This document shows positions 1 to 9,797 of a stretch of 64,000 nt of DNA, piece after piece. A model generated the notes under the pieces. The model was not told the DNA's origin and made no database searches. It saw nothing but the letters and a program-made list of their open reading frames with translations. This DNA is from Azospirillum humicireducens. GTDB taxonomy: Bacteria > Pseudomonadota > Alphaproteobacteria > Azospirillales > Azospirillaceae. The position numbers and the translations under genes were made by a program. The stretch's first letter is position 1. Every line of letters starts with the position of its first letter. The DNA is taken from assembly GCF_001639105.2 (NCBI RefSeq), contig NZ_CP015285.1:2286501-2350500 (forward strand), written 5' to 3'.

Positions 1-2
1 CA

Positions 3-911
3 TTCGCCCACCGGCCCGCCGGCTGGCGGGACTGGTTGACCACCGACACCCCGCAGTCCCGCGCGCAGGCCCGGCTGGGCCGCGCCTGGGCCGGCTGGAC
101 CGCCTTCCGCCGCAACCGGCTGGCCGTCGCCGGGCTGCTGATCGTGCTGGCCCTGGTCGTCGTCGCCGCATTCGCCCCGCTGTTGGCGCCCCACCACCCC
201 TATGCCCAGGATCTGAACAGCCGGCTGCTGCCGCCAAGCGCCGCCCATTGGCTGGGCACCGACGCCTTCGGCCGCGACATCCTCTCCCGCCTGATCCATG
301 GGGCGCGGCTGACCTTGATGATCGTGGCGCTGGTGGCGGCAACGGCGCCGCTGGCCGGGCTGGTGATCGGCACGGTCGCCGGCTATTTCGGCGGCTGGGT
401 CGACACCGTGCTGATGCGCATCACCGACATCGCGCTGGCCTTTCCCAAGCTGATCCTGGCGCTTGCCTTCGTCGCCGCGCTCGGCCCCGGCATCGAGAAC
501 GCGGTGATCGCCATCGCCATCACCTCCTGGCCGCCCTATGCCCGCATCGCGCGGGCGGAGACGCTGACCGTCCGCCGCGCCGACTTCATCAGCGCCGCCC
601 GGCTGCAGGGCGCCTCCAGCCTGCGCATCATCCTGGGCCACATCATGCCGCTGTGCGTCGCCTCGCTGATCGTGCGGACGACGCTGGACATGGCCGGCGT
701 GATCCTGACCGCGGCCGGGTTGGGCTTCCTCGGTCTCGGCGCCCAGCCGCCGCTGCCGGAATGGGGGGCGATGATCGCCAATGGCCGGCAATATGTGCTG
801 GAGCAATGGTGGGTGGCCGCCATGCCCGGTCTCGCCATCTTCATCGTCAGCCTGGGCTTCAACCTGCTGGGCGACGGGCTGCGCGACGTGCTGGACCCGA
901 AGGGCGACTGA
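3..911 (+). CDS. Peptide/nickel-type ABC transporter permease (DppC/OppC family), 5' partial
   Basis: Inner-membrane permease of a binding-protein-dependent importer of the dipeptide/oligopeptide/nickel class. After an Arg-rich cytoplasmic stretch, the first membrane helix follows, then a conserved periplasmic segment ending in LGTDAFGRDILSRLIHGAR, which is typical of DppC proteins. A BPD_transp_1 domain with further helices and an EAA-like loop (SAARLQGASSLRIILGHIMP) comes next. The frame stays open to the left edge, and the residues before the TTG at 36 (RDWLTTDTPQSR) resemble the N-terminus of this family. The true start therefore probably lies before the window and the TTG is not needed. 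It is followed 2 bases later by the first ATPase gene. The substrate cannot be read from the sequence. Confidence 0.9.
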   Translation, partial: FAHRPAGWRDWLTTDTPQSRAQARLGRAWAGWTAFRRNRLAVAGLLIVLALVVVAAFAPLLAPHHPYAQDLNSRLLPPSAAHWLGTDAFGRDILSRLIHGARLTLMIVALVAATAPLAGLVIGTVAGYFGGWVDTVLMRITDIALAFPKLILALAFVAALGPGIENAVIAIAITSWPPYARIARAETLTVRRADFISAARLQGASSLRIILGHIMPLCVASLIVRTTLDMAGVILTAAGLGFLGLGAQPPLPEWGAMIANGRQYVLEQWWVAAMPGLAIFIVSLGFNLLGDGLRDVLDPKGD

Positions 912-913
912 AG

Positions 914-1758
914 ATGACGGACAACACACCCCTGCTGGACGTCTCCAACCTCCGCGTCGCCTTCCCCACACGCACCGGCGAGGCGGAGGCGGTGCGCGGC
1001 GTCTCCTTCACCCTGGGGCGGGAGAAGCTGGGCATCGTCGGCGAGTCGGGCTCCGGCAAGTCGATGACCGGCCGCTCGATCCTGCGCCTCGTGCCGCCAC
1101 CGGGGCGCGTCACCGCCGACCGGCTTGCCTTCAACGGCGAGGATCTGCTGACGGCCTCGGCCAAGCGCATGCGCGGCATCCGCGGCCGGCGCATCGCCAT
1201 GGTGATGCAGGACCCGAAATATTCGCTCAACCCGGTGATGACCGTCGGCCGCCAGATCGCCGAGGCCTATCGCGTCCACAGCAGGGCCGGTGCCGCCGAG
1301 GCCAAGCGCCGCGCGCTGGAGATGCTGGCCGCCGTGCGCATCCGCGATCCGGAGCGGGTCTATGACCGCTATCCCCATGAGGTGTCGGGTGGCATGGGCC
1401 AGCGCATCATGATCGCGATGATGCTGATCCCCGATCCCGACCTGCTGATCGCCGACGAGCCGACCTCCGCGCTCGACGTCACCGTGCAGATGCAGGTGCT
1501 GGCGATCCTGGACGACCTCTGTTCCCAGCGCGGCATGGGCATGATCTTCGTCAGCCATGATCTGAACCTCGTCGCCTCCTTCTGCGACCGCATCCTGATC
1601 ATGTATGCCGGCCGGGTGGTGGAGAGTTGCCGCGCGTCGGAGCTGCACGCGGCGCAGCACCCCTACACCCGCGGCCTGCTGGCCAGCCTGCCCAGGATCG
1701 ACGAGCCGCCCGGCGACCTGCCGGTGCTGAGCCGCGATCCGGCCTGGCTGGAGGGGCG

Positions 1759-1762
<4 letters not shown>
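914..1762 (+). CDS. ABC transporter ATP-binding protein (DppD/OppD/NikD type)
   Basis: First of two ATPases that power the importer. About 282 residues. Walker A is GESGSGKS near residue 38, the signature is VSGGMGQR, Walker B is DLLIADEP followed by TSALDVTVQ, and the switch His lies in VSHDLN. The C-terminus carries the HPYTRGLLASLP motif of oligopeptide/dipeptide ATPases. The ATG at 914 follows the permease stop by 2 bases. The stop overlaps the ATG of the next ATPase (ATGA), so translation is probably coupled. The short length is closer to NikD than to the longer OppD proteins with their Cys-rich tail. Confidence 0.93.
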
Positions 1763-2541
<779 letters not shown>

Positions 2542-2572
2542 GTGGGGGAGCACTCCCGCGCCGCCACCTCCC

Positions 2573-4525
2573 TCACGCCAGCCGCACCACGCACAGCTTG
2601 TCTTCCGCCCCCTTGGCGGCGGCCTTGTGATCGGCTATGGCGGCATTGATGGCGTCGGGGGTCAGGCCGTGGCAGCCGGGCGGGATCACCACCGCCACCC
2701 CGCTGGCGGCCAGCAACGGAAAGCGCCGCAGCGCCCCATAGCGGTCCTTCGCCAGGAAGCCGCCGCTGACCCGCGTCTCGGCGTCGTACAGGCTTTCGGC
2801 GTCGGAGCGGAACAGGGCCAGCAGTTCCACCAGCCGGGCCAGCACCTCGCACTCCTCCCCGCCGCTGACGCCCAGGAAGAAATCGTCGCCGCCGATATGA
2901 CCGGCGAAGGCGTCGGCGTCGATGGCCGCCCCGGCGCTGCCGGCCCAGGCCTTCAGCCGCTCGCTGAACATCAGGATGGCGCGGTCGCCCTGGCGGAAGC
3001 CGAAATTGTCGTTGAAGGGCTTGAAGTTGTCGAAATCCAGATAGGTCAGGACATGGCCGCGCCCCGCATCGTCCAGCGCCCCTTCGATGTGGCGCAGGAT
3101 CGCCGCATTGCCCGGCAGCCGGGTCAGCGGGTTCTGGTCGGTCGCCATCGCCAGATTGCGCTCATGCACCAGCCGCAGCAGCGCGCCGCTCGACAGCACG
3201 CCGGCATAGGCGCCACCCTCCACGATCACGATCCCATCGGCGGCGGATTCGGTGGAGAATGCTTCGATCACCCGGTCCAGCGGCGTGGAGATGTCGCAGA
3301 CCGGCGAGCGGATGACCAGATCGTCCAGCCCATTGCCCAGGCCGCGGTTGCGCAGCAGCTCCCCGCCGAATCGTGAATAGACGAAGCGCTTCAGGTCGCG
3401 TTCGCGGATCAGGCCCAGCGGCCGGTCATGCTCATCGACGATGGGCGCGATGGCGGCGCTGCCGTCGCCGCGGAAGTAATCCAGCAGCTCGGTCTTCCGC
3501 GAATCGACCCGCAGCGGCGGCAGCCGTTCGATCACCTCCGACAGGCGGCGGTGCGACTCGCTGGGTTGGCGCCGGTCCTGGCGGTTGAGATCCTCGACGA
3601 TGGCATAGCGGTTGGGCAGCCCGGTCAAATCCACCCGCGGCCGGGCGATGAGGAAGCCCTGGGCGAAGTCGCAGCCGAGATCGCGGCAGGTGTAGAACTC
3701 GGTCGCGGTCTCCACCCCCTCCGCCACGATCTGGATGCCCAGCGCATGGGCATGGCCGGCCAGCGCCGCCACCAGGGCCCGCTTGCGCGAATCCGCATCG
3801 ATGCCGGCGATGAAGAAGCGGTCGATCTTCACATAGTCGGGCCGCGCCTCGTACAGCGTGCGCAGGCCGGAATGGCCGACGCCGAAATCGTCGATGGCGA
3901 TGCCGGCCCCGCTCTGGCGATAGCGGTCCACCGCCGCATCCACCGCAACGCCGCGGGTGACCGGGCGGCTTTCCGACAGCTCCAGCACGATGCCGCTGTT
4001 GCGGGCGGCGGCCGGGTCGCGGGCGAGCCAGGGCGAGTCGGGCCGGCCGACCAACCGGGCGTCCAGGTTCAGGAACAGCTTCGCCTCGTTCCATCCCGAC
4101 AGCGCGCGATAGGCGGCAACCGCCTTGGCGTGCAGCGCCGTCTCCACCGTCGCCAGCAGTCCGGCGGCCTCGGCGGCATCCAGCAGCTCTCCGGCATTGG
4201 CGAAGCCGGTGCGCTCGAATCCGCGCAGCAGCGCCTCATAGCCATGGCAGCGGCCGGACCGCAGCTGGACGATGGGTTGGAAGGCATAGCGCAGGGCACC
4301 GACCGCCGATGCCCAATCGAACACAGCCGCCTCGCCCTGACCCGGACGGGCGGCAATCCGGCGCGCGCCATAGGGCTCGGCACAGTCGCTGTCGGGCCCC
4401 CCGGTTCTGGCTCCGGCATTTGTCCCGGCTTCTATTGTGGTCAGCACAGTCATCGCTCGGTCCGCCAGCGCCGATCCGACACAAGACCGGCGCTTGCTTA
4501 TAACAGAGCTTGTTTGCGGTTTCAT
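2573..4525 (-). CDS. EAL-CBS-GGDEF domain protein (cyclic-di-GMP turnover)
   Basis: Multi-domain signalling protein of 650 residues. An EAL phosphodiesterase domain (about residues 70-315) retains EALLR at 97, the Asn of LFLNLDA, ELSES, IDDFGVG, VKIDRF, AEGVET and AQGF, so hydrolysis of cyclic-di-GMP looks possible. A CBS pair follows (about 325-460). The C-terminal GGDEF-type domain (about 470-640) has LDFDNFK but reads GGDDF at the signature, so cyclase activity is doubtful and the domain may be regulatory. No membrane helix is seen, so it is probably cytoplasmic. A second Met (position 4453) is an alternative start, since neither start has a strong ribosome site. Transcribed divergently from the HerA-like gene. 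Confidence 0.9.
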   Translation of the reverse strand: MKPQTSSVISKRRSCVGSALADRAMTVLTTIEAGTNAGARTGGPDSDCAEPYGARRIAARPGQGEAAVFDWASAVGALRYAFQPIVQLRSGRCHGYEALLRGFERTGFANAGELLDAAEAAGLLATVETALHAKAVAAYRALSGWNEAKLFLNLDARLVGRPDSPWLARDPAAARNSGIVLELSESRPVTRGVAVDAAVDRYRQSGAGIAIDDFGVGHSGLRTLYEARPDYVKIDRFFIAGIDADSRKRALVAALAGHAHALGIQIVAEGVETATEFYTCRDLGCDFAQGFLIARPRVDLTGLPNRYAIVEDLNRQDRRQPSESHRRLSEVIERLPPLRVDSRKTELLDYFRGDGSAAIAPIVDEHDRPLGLIRERDLKRFVYSRFGGELLRNRGLGNGLDDLVIRSPVCDISTPLDRVIEAFSTESAADGIVIVEGGAYAGVLSSGALLRLVHERNLAMATDQNPLTRLPGNAAILRHIEGALDDAGRGHVLTYLDFDNFKPFNDNFGFRQGDRAILMFSERLKAWAGSAGAAIDADAFAGHIGGDDFFLGVSGGEECEVLARLVELLALFRSDAESLYDAETRVSGGFLAKDRYGALRRFPLLAASGVAVVIPPGCHGLTPDAINAAIADHKAAAKGAEDKLCVVRLA

Positions 4526-4662
4526 GACCGCGACGCCGCCTTGTCATGCCCCCGGCGCCCCGCCGGTCCCGAATCGAATCCTCGTATCACCGCGCCCGCC
4601 TGCGCTATAGGAAGGCCCCCGCCGATCATGGGGGCGGTTCGGGTGAGCGGGAGGCGAGCGGG

Positions 4663-6216
4663 ATGAAGGTCGGCATCGACATGGGGGCGACGAACGCGGG
4701 CAGCGCCGCGACGCTCGACCTGGAGGAGCTGCTGGCGACCCGTCTGCTGGTCCAGGGCAATTCCGGTTCCGGCAAGTCGCACCTGCTGCGCCGGCTGATC
4801 GAACAGAGTGCCCAATGGGTGCAGCAGGCGGTGATCGACCCGGAGGGCGACTTCGTCACGCTGGCCGAACGCTTCGGCCATGTGGTGGTGGAGGCCGACG
4901 AACACAGCGAGGCCGCGCTGCAATCGGTCGCCGCCCGCGTGCGCCAGCACCGCGTCTCCGTCGTCCTGAACCTGGAAGGGCTGGACGCGGAAATGCAGAT
5001 GCGCCACGCCGCCGCCTTCCTGGGCGGGCTGTTCGATGCCGACCGCGATTTCTGGTATCCGATGCTGGTGGTGGTGGACGAGGCGCAGCTGTTCGCCCCC
5101 TCCGCCGCCGGCGAGGTGTCCGACGAGGCGCGCAAGGTCTCGCTCGGCGCCATGACCAATCTGATGTGCCGCGGGCGCAAGCGCGGGCTGGCCGGGGTGA
5201 TCGCCACCCAGCGGCTGGCGAAGCTGGCCAAGAACGTCGCCGCCGAAGCGTCCAACTTCCTGATGGGCCGCACCTTCCTCGACATCGACATGGCGCGTGC
5301 CGCCGACCTGCTGGGCATGGAGCGCCGGCAGGCGGAGATGTTCCGCGACCTGGAGCGCGGGCATTTCATCGCGCTCGGCCCCGCACTCTCGCGCCGGCCG
5401 CTGCCGCTGCGCATCGGTGCGGTGGAGACCCAGGGCCGCACCGGCAGCCCGACGCTGATGCCACCTCCCGCCACACCGGTGGAGGATGCCCGCGACCTGA
5501 TCTTCACCACGACCGGGCCGGAGCCGCCGCGCTACGTGCGCCGCCCCTCCACCTCGGCCAGCGCCGACCTGATGGCGCAGCTGGCGCGCGGCCGCCCCGC
5601 CGCTCCGCCGCCCTCTCTCGACGACAGCGCCGCCGAACAGCCCGCCCTGCTGCCGCTGGAGCCGCAGGAAACACCCGAACAGGCCGCCGAGCGCGAGGCC
5701 CAGTACGAGGCGGTGCTGGCCGAGGTGCTGGCCGACCCGGAGGCGCCCTACCGCTCGCTGGCGGTGCTGTACCAGGATTTCCTGGTGCGTTGCCGGGGCC
5801 GGGGGGTCGATGGCGACCGGCTGGCCCTTCCCGCCTTCCGCCGCCGTCTGGCCACCGCCCGCGCCGGGGCCGGCAGCGGCGACGATCCCGCCTGGCAGCG
5901 CGCGACGGAGGTCGCCGCCACCCTGGCGGAGGACATCCAGCCTGTCTTCCTGCTGCTGGCCCGCGCCGCCCTGGACCATGCACCCTGCCCGTCGGACGCC
6001 GATGTGGCGCGGGCCTGCGGCAGCCGGTCGAAGGGGCGCGGACGCCGCCTGCTGACCTACATGGAACAGCGCGGCTTCATCGCCAGCCGCAGCGGCCTGG
6101 GCAACACCCGCGCCATCGCCCTGCCGTCGCTGGGCTGGGAAACCGCGCTGGGCGACCCCAATGCAGACGATGCAGCCGATGCTTCCGACGAGGGCGGGCT
6201 GTTCGCGGCGGGGTGA
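4663..6216 (+). CDS. HerA-like ATPase (DUF87 family)
   Basis: Predicted hexameric DNA-translocase-like ATPase, 517 residues. Walker A GNSGSGKS lies near residues 32-39 and is followed by the DPEGDF motif seen in HerA/VirB4-like ATPases. Walker B is VVVDEAQLF near 135, and an Arg-rich segment CRGRKRGLAGVIATQR fits sensor/arginine-finger regions. The C-terminal third (about 330-517) is low-complexity and then helical, with no match I recognise. I chose the ATG at 4663 because GGGAGGCGAG precedes it; an upstream in-frame ATG at 4546 lacks a ribosome site. No NurA-type nuclease is adjacent, so a repair role is only inferred. Some bacterial homologues are stand-alone or defence-associated. Confidence 0.85.
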   Translation: MKVGIDMGATNAGSAATLDLEELLATRLLVQGNSGSGKSHLLRRLIEQSAQWVQQAVIDPEGDFVTLAERFGHVVVEADEHSEAALQSVAARVRQHRVSVVLNLEGLDAEMQMRHAAAFLGGLFDADRDFWYPMLVVVDEAQLFAPSAAGEVSDEARKVSLGAMTNLMCRGRKRGLAGVIATQRLAKLAKNVAAEASNFLMGRTFLDIDMARAADLLGMERRQAEMFRDLERGHFIALGPALSRRPLPLRIGAVETQGRTGSPTLMPPPATPVEDARDLIFTTTGPEPPRYVRRPSTSASADLMAQLARGRPAAPPPSLDDSAAEQPALLPLEPQETPEQAAEREAQYEAVLAEVLADPEAPYRSLAVLYQDFLVRCRGRGVDGDRLALPAFRRRLATARAGAGSGDDPAWQRATEVAATLAEDIQPVFLLLARAALDHAPCPSDADVARACGSRSKGRGRRLLTYMEQRGFIASRSGLGNTRAIALPSLGWETALGDPNADDAADASDEGGLFAAG

Positions 6217-6220
6217 GCGG

Positions 6221-6721
6221 TCACCCGGCCAACTGCTTTTGCAGGAACAGAAGGTCGAGCCAGCGGTCGAACTTGCGGCCGACCTGACGGATGCAACCGG
6301 CTTCGACGAAACCAAAGGCGGCATGCAGACGGATCGACGCGGTATTTTCCGCTTCGATGCCCGCGACGATCATGTGTTTGCCGCTGCGCTTCGCATCGTC
6401 CAGCAGGGCGGCCAGCAGCCCCCGCCCGATCCCCCGGCCCCGCACCGTCGAATCCACATAGATCGAATGCTCGACGGTGTGCTTGTACCCTTCCCACGGC
6501 CGGAATTCGCCGTAGGACGCGAAGCCGACGATCGCACCGTCGAGTTCGGCCACCAGAACGGGCATGCCCTTGGACTTGCGCTCCGCCATCCAGGCGCGGC
6601 GTTGCTCCAGCGTGGTCGGCGTCAGGCTCCACACCGCCGTGGTGTTGAGGATGGCCTCGTTCAGGATGGCGACGATCGCAGGAAGATCGGCGTCCGTGGC
6701 CGCTCGTATATCGCGTGTCAT
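6221..6721 (-). CDS. GNAT N-acetyltransferase (phosphinothricin/methionine-sulfoximine acetyltransferase-like)
   Basis: Acetyl-CoA-dependent N-acetyltransferase of 166 residues, similar in layout to Pat/YncA (MnaT) enzymes that acetylate amino-acid analogues. It shows the N-terminal IRAATDADLPAIVAILNEAI, the central EHSIYVDSTVRGRGIG with the R/Q-x-x-G-x-G/A acetyl-CoA loop, and a C-terminal HAAFGFVEAGCIRQVGRKF ending in a WLDLLFLQK strand. Length matches the family. Substrate specificity is not certain. The gene lies convergent to the HerA-like gene with only 4 bases between them. The AT-rich stretch at 6776-6815 (about 60 percent A+T against a GC-rich background) is the likely promoter region. 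Confidence 0.88.
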   Translation of the reverse strand: MTRDIRAATDADLPAIVAILNEAILNTTAVWSLTPTTLEQRRAWMAERKSKGMPVLVAELDGAIVGFASYGEFRPWEGYKHTVEHSIYVDSTVRGRGIGRGLLAALLDDAKRSGKHMIVAGIEAENTASIRLHAAFGFVEAGCIRQVGRKFDRWLDLLFLQKQLAG

Positions 6722-6857
6722 GATTCGGTTCTCCGGCTCCTGGGTTTGCCGATGCGGTACCGCAGGCGACCGCTCATGATTCCATTATATTGGATTTTGT
6801 TCCATCAAATTAAGTGCCTTGCTCTCCCGCCGTCGCGCCGATGTCCGCGAAAACGGA

Positions 6858-6882
6858 AAGGGCCGCTCACGGAGCGGCCCTT
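6858..6882 (-). terminator. Rho-independent terminator of the PstS-like lipoprotein gene
   Basis: Perfect 11-bp inverted repeat (AAGGGCCGCTC / GAGCGGCCCTT) with a 3-base loop, 48 bases past the stop of the lipoprotein gene. On the minus strand it is followed by TTCCGTTTT. Confidence 0.75.
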
Positions 6883-6930
6883 CGATGCGGGACATGGCGG
6901 TGAAGCCTTGCCCCTTCGGCTCTCCGCCGT

Positions 6931-7452
6931 TCAGCTTCCAGCGGTCGGCGCGCTGACCGGCTTGCCGCTCTGGCCCCAACTGGCGACGAAGTCGTTCACG
7001 CCGGGGACCGCCATCATGTGGGCGTCCTTGACATAGACGAAGCGCTTTGGCCCGAAGCCGTACTCGGTCAGCGTGATGCCGGCGGCGCGGCAGCGCTGGT
7101 ACTCGGCGGCGCTGATCGGACGGTCGGAGGCGACCATGTCGGGATGGTCCAGCCCGACGCCGCCACAGAAGGCACGGAAGCCGGTCGCGGTGCCGCGGGC
7201 GTCCAGGCGCGGCTTGGTGTCGGGACCGCCGGCATATTTCACCGCCGCCTGATCGATGGTGCCGCGCAGGGCCGGGCTCCCGACGATCCAGATGCCGCGG
7301 GCCTCGGGCGGGGGCTTGGGCACTGCCGGCGGCGGAAGGGCGGCGGTCTGTTGCGGCGGCGGCGTGAGGCCCGGCATCTGACAGCCGGCGAGCAGCGCCG
7401 CAGCGGCAAATGCGAGGACCAAACTGCGGGCCGGCGCGGAAAAACGGGTCAT
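6931..7452 (-). CDS. Lipoprotein with a half-size PstS-like phosphate-binding fold
   Basis: Secreted lipoprotein of 173 residues. The signal peptide has lipobox LLAGC, followed by a Pro-rich linker. The rest aligns by eye with the N-terminal lobe of PstS-type phosphate-binding proteins: GSPALRGTIDQAAVKY, then GTATGFRAFCGG, then MVASDRPISAAEYQRC. The second lobe and return strand are missing, so it is far shorter than PstS (about 320 or more residues). No pst permease genes are nearby. I chose the ATG at 7452 because GAGGAG lies 11 bases upstream; the GTG at 7464 would overlap that site. A role in ligand binding or sensing is inferred only. Confidence 0.7.
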   Translation of the reverse strand: MTRFSAPARSLVLAFAAAALLAGCQMPGLTPPPQQTAALPPPAVPKPPPEARGIWIVGSPALRGTIDQAAVKYAGGPDTKPRLDARGTATGFRAFCGGVGLDHPDMVASDRPISAAEYQRCRAAGITLTEYGFGPKRFVYVKDAHMMAVPGVNDFVASWGQSGKPVSAPTAGS

Positions 7453-7634
7453 CGGACGTCTCACTCCTCAGAATCGTCAGGCATCCGGGCGGCGAGGCCC
7501 GGAGGGCTGACAATGAGAACGCCCCCGCCCCGCTTCAACGGCCCGGCCGCCGCTTGTCCCAATGCGCCGCTCGCCATCGATGCAATTCCAAGATAGAAAT
7601 ATAGCCAACGATCATAAATCAGAATGTATCCCCG

Positions 7635-8528
7635 ATGTCCCTGCCCGACCTGGAGATCGACGCGCTGCGCGCCTTCGTCACCGTGGCGGAGGCCGGCGGC
7701 TTCACCGCGGCGGCGGAGCGGCTGGGCCGCACCCAGTCGGCGATCAGCGTCAAGATCAAGAAGCTGGAGGACACGCTCGGCCGTCGGGTGTTCGAGCGCA
7801 CCAGCCGGTCGCTGGCGCTGACCCATGACGGCGAGTTGCTGATGGGTTACGCCCGCCGCCTGCTGGACCTGAACGACGAGACGGTGCGCCGCTTCGCCGA
7901 ACCGGCGGCGGAAGGCGAGCTTCGGCTGGGCGTGGCCGAATATTTCCTCTCCGACCATCTGCCCCATGTGCTGCGCCGGTTCGCCAGGCTGCACCCGCGC
8001 CTGCACATCGACGTGCGGGTGGGCCTGTGCGGCGACCTGGTCTCGGCACTGGATTCGGGTGAGCTCGACCTCGTCATCTCCCGCCGCGATGCGGGCGACA
8101 ACCGGGGACGCGGCATCTGGACCGAGCCGATGCGCTGGGTCGCGGCCCCTGGGCTGGAGATCCCGGACGACGGCCCCCTGCCCTTCTGCGCCCTGCCAGC
8201 CCCTTGCGTCTTCCGCAACCGCGGGCTGGCGGCGCTGGGCGAGGCCGGACGCTCCTGGCGGGTGGTCTACACCAGCGGCAGCGTCATGGGGGTTCAGGCC
8301 GCCGTCCGCGCCGGGCTGGGCGTCGCGGTGCTGAGCGAATCCTCCATACCGGAGGGTGTGCGCAGGCTGGGGGTGGAGGACGGACTTCCCGAACTGGGCA
8401 ATGTCGAGATGGCGATATTCGGCGAGACGCCGCGCAACCGCCGCCTCGCCGAACCGCTGGTCGGCTTCATCCTGGACAGCCTGTCGACCATGCACCCCGC
8501 CCGCCCGCCGCTCGCCCTGGCGGGGTGA
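7635..8528 (+). CDS. LysR-family transcriptional regulator
   Basis: DNA-binding regulator of 297 residues. A winged HTH occupies about residues 5-65 (DALRAFVTVAEAGGFTAAAERL, QSAISVKIKKLEDTLG, VFERTSRSLALTHDG). The LysR substrate-binding domain follows (about 90-290; GELRLGVAEYFLSDHLP, ELDLVISRRDAG, AGLGVAVLSES). Divergent from the lipoprotein gene across 182 bases that include an AT-rich stretch, and convergent with the oxidoreductase gene downstream. LysR regulators usually act on a divergent neighbour, so the PstS-like gene is a candidate target. That is inference. Confidence 0.92.
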   Translation: MSLPDLEIDALRAFVTVAEAGGFTAAAERLGRTQSAISVKIKKLEDTLGRRVFERTSRSLALTHDGELLMGYARRLLDLNDETVRRFAEPAAEGELRLGVAEYFLSDHLPHVLRRFARLHPRLHIDVRVGLCGDLVSALDSGELDLVISRRDAGDNRGRGIWTEPMRWVAAPGLEIPDDGPLPFCALPAPCVFRNRGLAALGEAGRSWRVVYTSGSVMGVQAAVRAGLGVAVLSESSIPEGVRRLGVEDGLPELGNVEMAIFGETPRNRRLAEPLVGFILDSLSTMHPARPPLALAG

Positions 8529-8549
8529 GCAGCGGGTCGAGCCGGCCGG

Positions 8550-9560
8550 TCAGAATCCTTCCAGCACCAATTTGCCGCGGGCCTTGCCCGATTCGATCAG
8601 GGCATGGGCCTTGCGCAGGGTGGCGGCGTCGATGCGGCCCAGCGTTCCCGTCAGCGTGGTGCGCAGGGTGCCGGCATCGACCAGACGCGACACCTCGGTC
8701 AGCAGCTCATGCTGGGCGATCATGTCGTCGGTCTGGAACAGCGGGCGGGTGAACATCAGCTCCCAATGCAGCGAGACGCTCTTGCGCTTCAGCAGGCGGA
8801 CGTCGATGGGCTCGGGGTCGTCGATCAGGCCGATATGGCCCTGCGGCGCCACCAGCGCCACCAGATCCTGGAAATGGCGGTCGGTGGCGTTGGTGGAGAA
8901 GATGTAATCGACGCCGGACAGCCCCAGCGCCTTCACCTGCTCCGCCATCGGCCGGCTGTGGTCGATCACGTCATGGGCACCCAACTCGCGCACCCAGTCG
9001 GCCGTTTCCGGGCGAGAGGCGGTGGCCAGCACGCGGACCTTGCTCAGCCGGCGAGCCAGCTGGATGGCGATGGAACCGACACCGCCGGCCCCGCCGACGA
9101 TCAGCAGCGATTTTCCTTCTCCACCGTCGCGCGGCAGGCCCAGCCGGTGGAACAGCATTTCCCAGGCGGTGATGGCGGTCAGCGGCAGGGCGGCCGCTTC
9201 GGCCACGCTCAGGCTGGCCGGACGGGCGCCGACGATGCGTTCGTCGACCAGATGGAACTCCGCATTGGTGCCGGGGCGGTCGATGGAGCCGGCATAGAAG
9301 ACAGCATCGCCGGGGCGGAACAGGGTGACATCCGGCCCGACCGCCTCGACCACGCCGGCGGCGTCGAAGCCCAGGATGCGCAGGTCGCCATCGGCGGGAG
9401 CGGCGTTGCGGCGCAGCTTGGTGTCGACGGGATTGACGGAAACCGCCTCCACACGGACCAGCAGGTCGCGGCCGGCAGGAGTCGGGCGGGCGATCTCGAC
9501 GTCGATCAACGCGTCGGCGTCGGTGACGGGCAGGGTCTTGCGGTAACCGATGGCTTTCAT
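8550..9560 (-). CDS. Zinc-type alcohol dehydrogenase-like / quinone oxidoreductase family protein
   Basis: NAD(P)H-dependent medium-chain dehydrogenase/reductase of 336 residues, quinone-oxidoreductase branch (no catalytic zinc ligand set is visible). The GroES-like N-domain holds VEAVSVNPVDTKLRRN and ILGFDAAGVVEAVGPDV. The Rossmann domain holds LLIVGGAGGVGSIAIQLAR near residues 150-170. I use the ATG at 9560, which begins MKAIGYRKTLPV as in close family members; the upstream in-frame ATG at 9635 adds an atypical extension. Convergent with the LysR gene, 21 bases away. Likely a cytoplasmic detoxifying reductase; substrate unknown. Confidence 0.88.
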   Translation of the reverse strand: MKAIGYRKTLPVTDADALIDVEIARPTPAGRDLLVRVEAVSVNPVDTKLRRNAAPADGDLRILGFDAAGVVEAVGPDVTLFRPGDAVFYAGSIDRPGTNAEFHLVDERIVGARPASLSVAEAAALPLTAITAWEMLFHRLGLPRDGGEGKSLLIVGGAGGVGSIAIQLARRLSKVRVLATASRPETADWVRELGAHDVIDHSRPMAEQVKALGLSGVDYIFSTNATDRHFQDLVALVAPQGHIGLIDDPEPIDVRLLKRKSVSLHWELMFTRPLFQTDDMIAQHELLTEVSRLVDAGTLRTTLTGTLGRIDAATLRKAHALIESGKARGKLVLEGF

Positions 9561-9797
9561 GATGGCCTCGCCTTCAAGGATGGAGAAGAAGTCGAAGCGC
9601 AGGATGGCGGCGTCCACAGGATATGTTAAATTCATAGTTCATGTTTCATCCATCCCGATCCATGATCGATGACGCCCTGAAGCGCCCCCCTGAAGCGCCG
9701 GGCGAACGGATAGACGCCAAAGGGGTATGGAATATCCGGCTGGGTTTGGGTGTTTGTACCGATGACCGGCTTCACCGCCGATTCCGGTCTCTGCACC

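Noticed and set aside
1..39. Short frame ending in TGA at 37-39, a possible end of an upstream permease
   Set aside because: Too short and unlike a DppB C-terminus; the frame of the DppC-like gene is open to the edge and family-like before the TTG.
4546..4662. Longer start of the HerA-like gene at 4546
   Set aside because: No ribosome site and an atypical Arg-rich extension; the ATG at 4663 has a good site.
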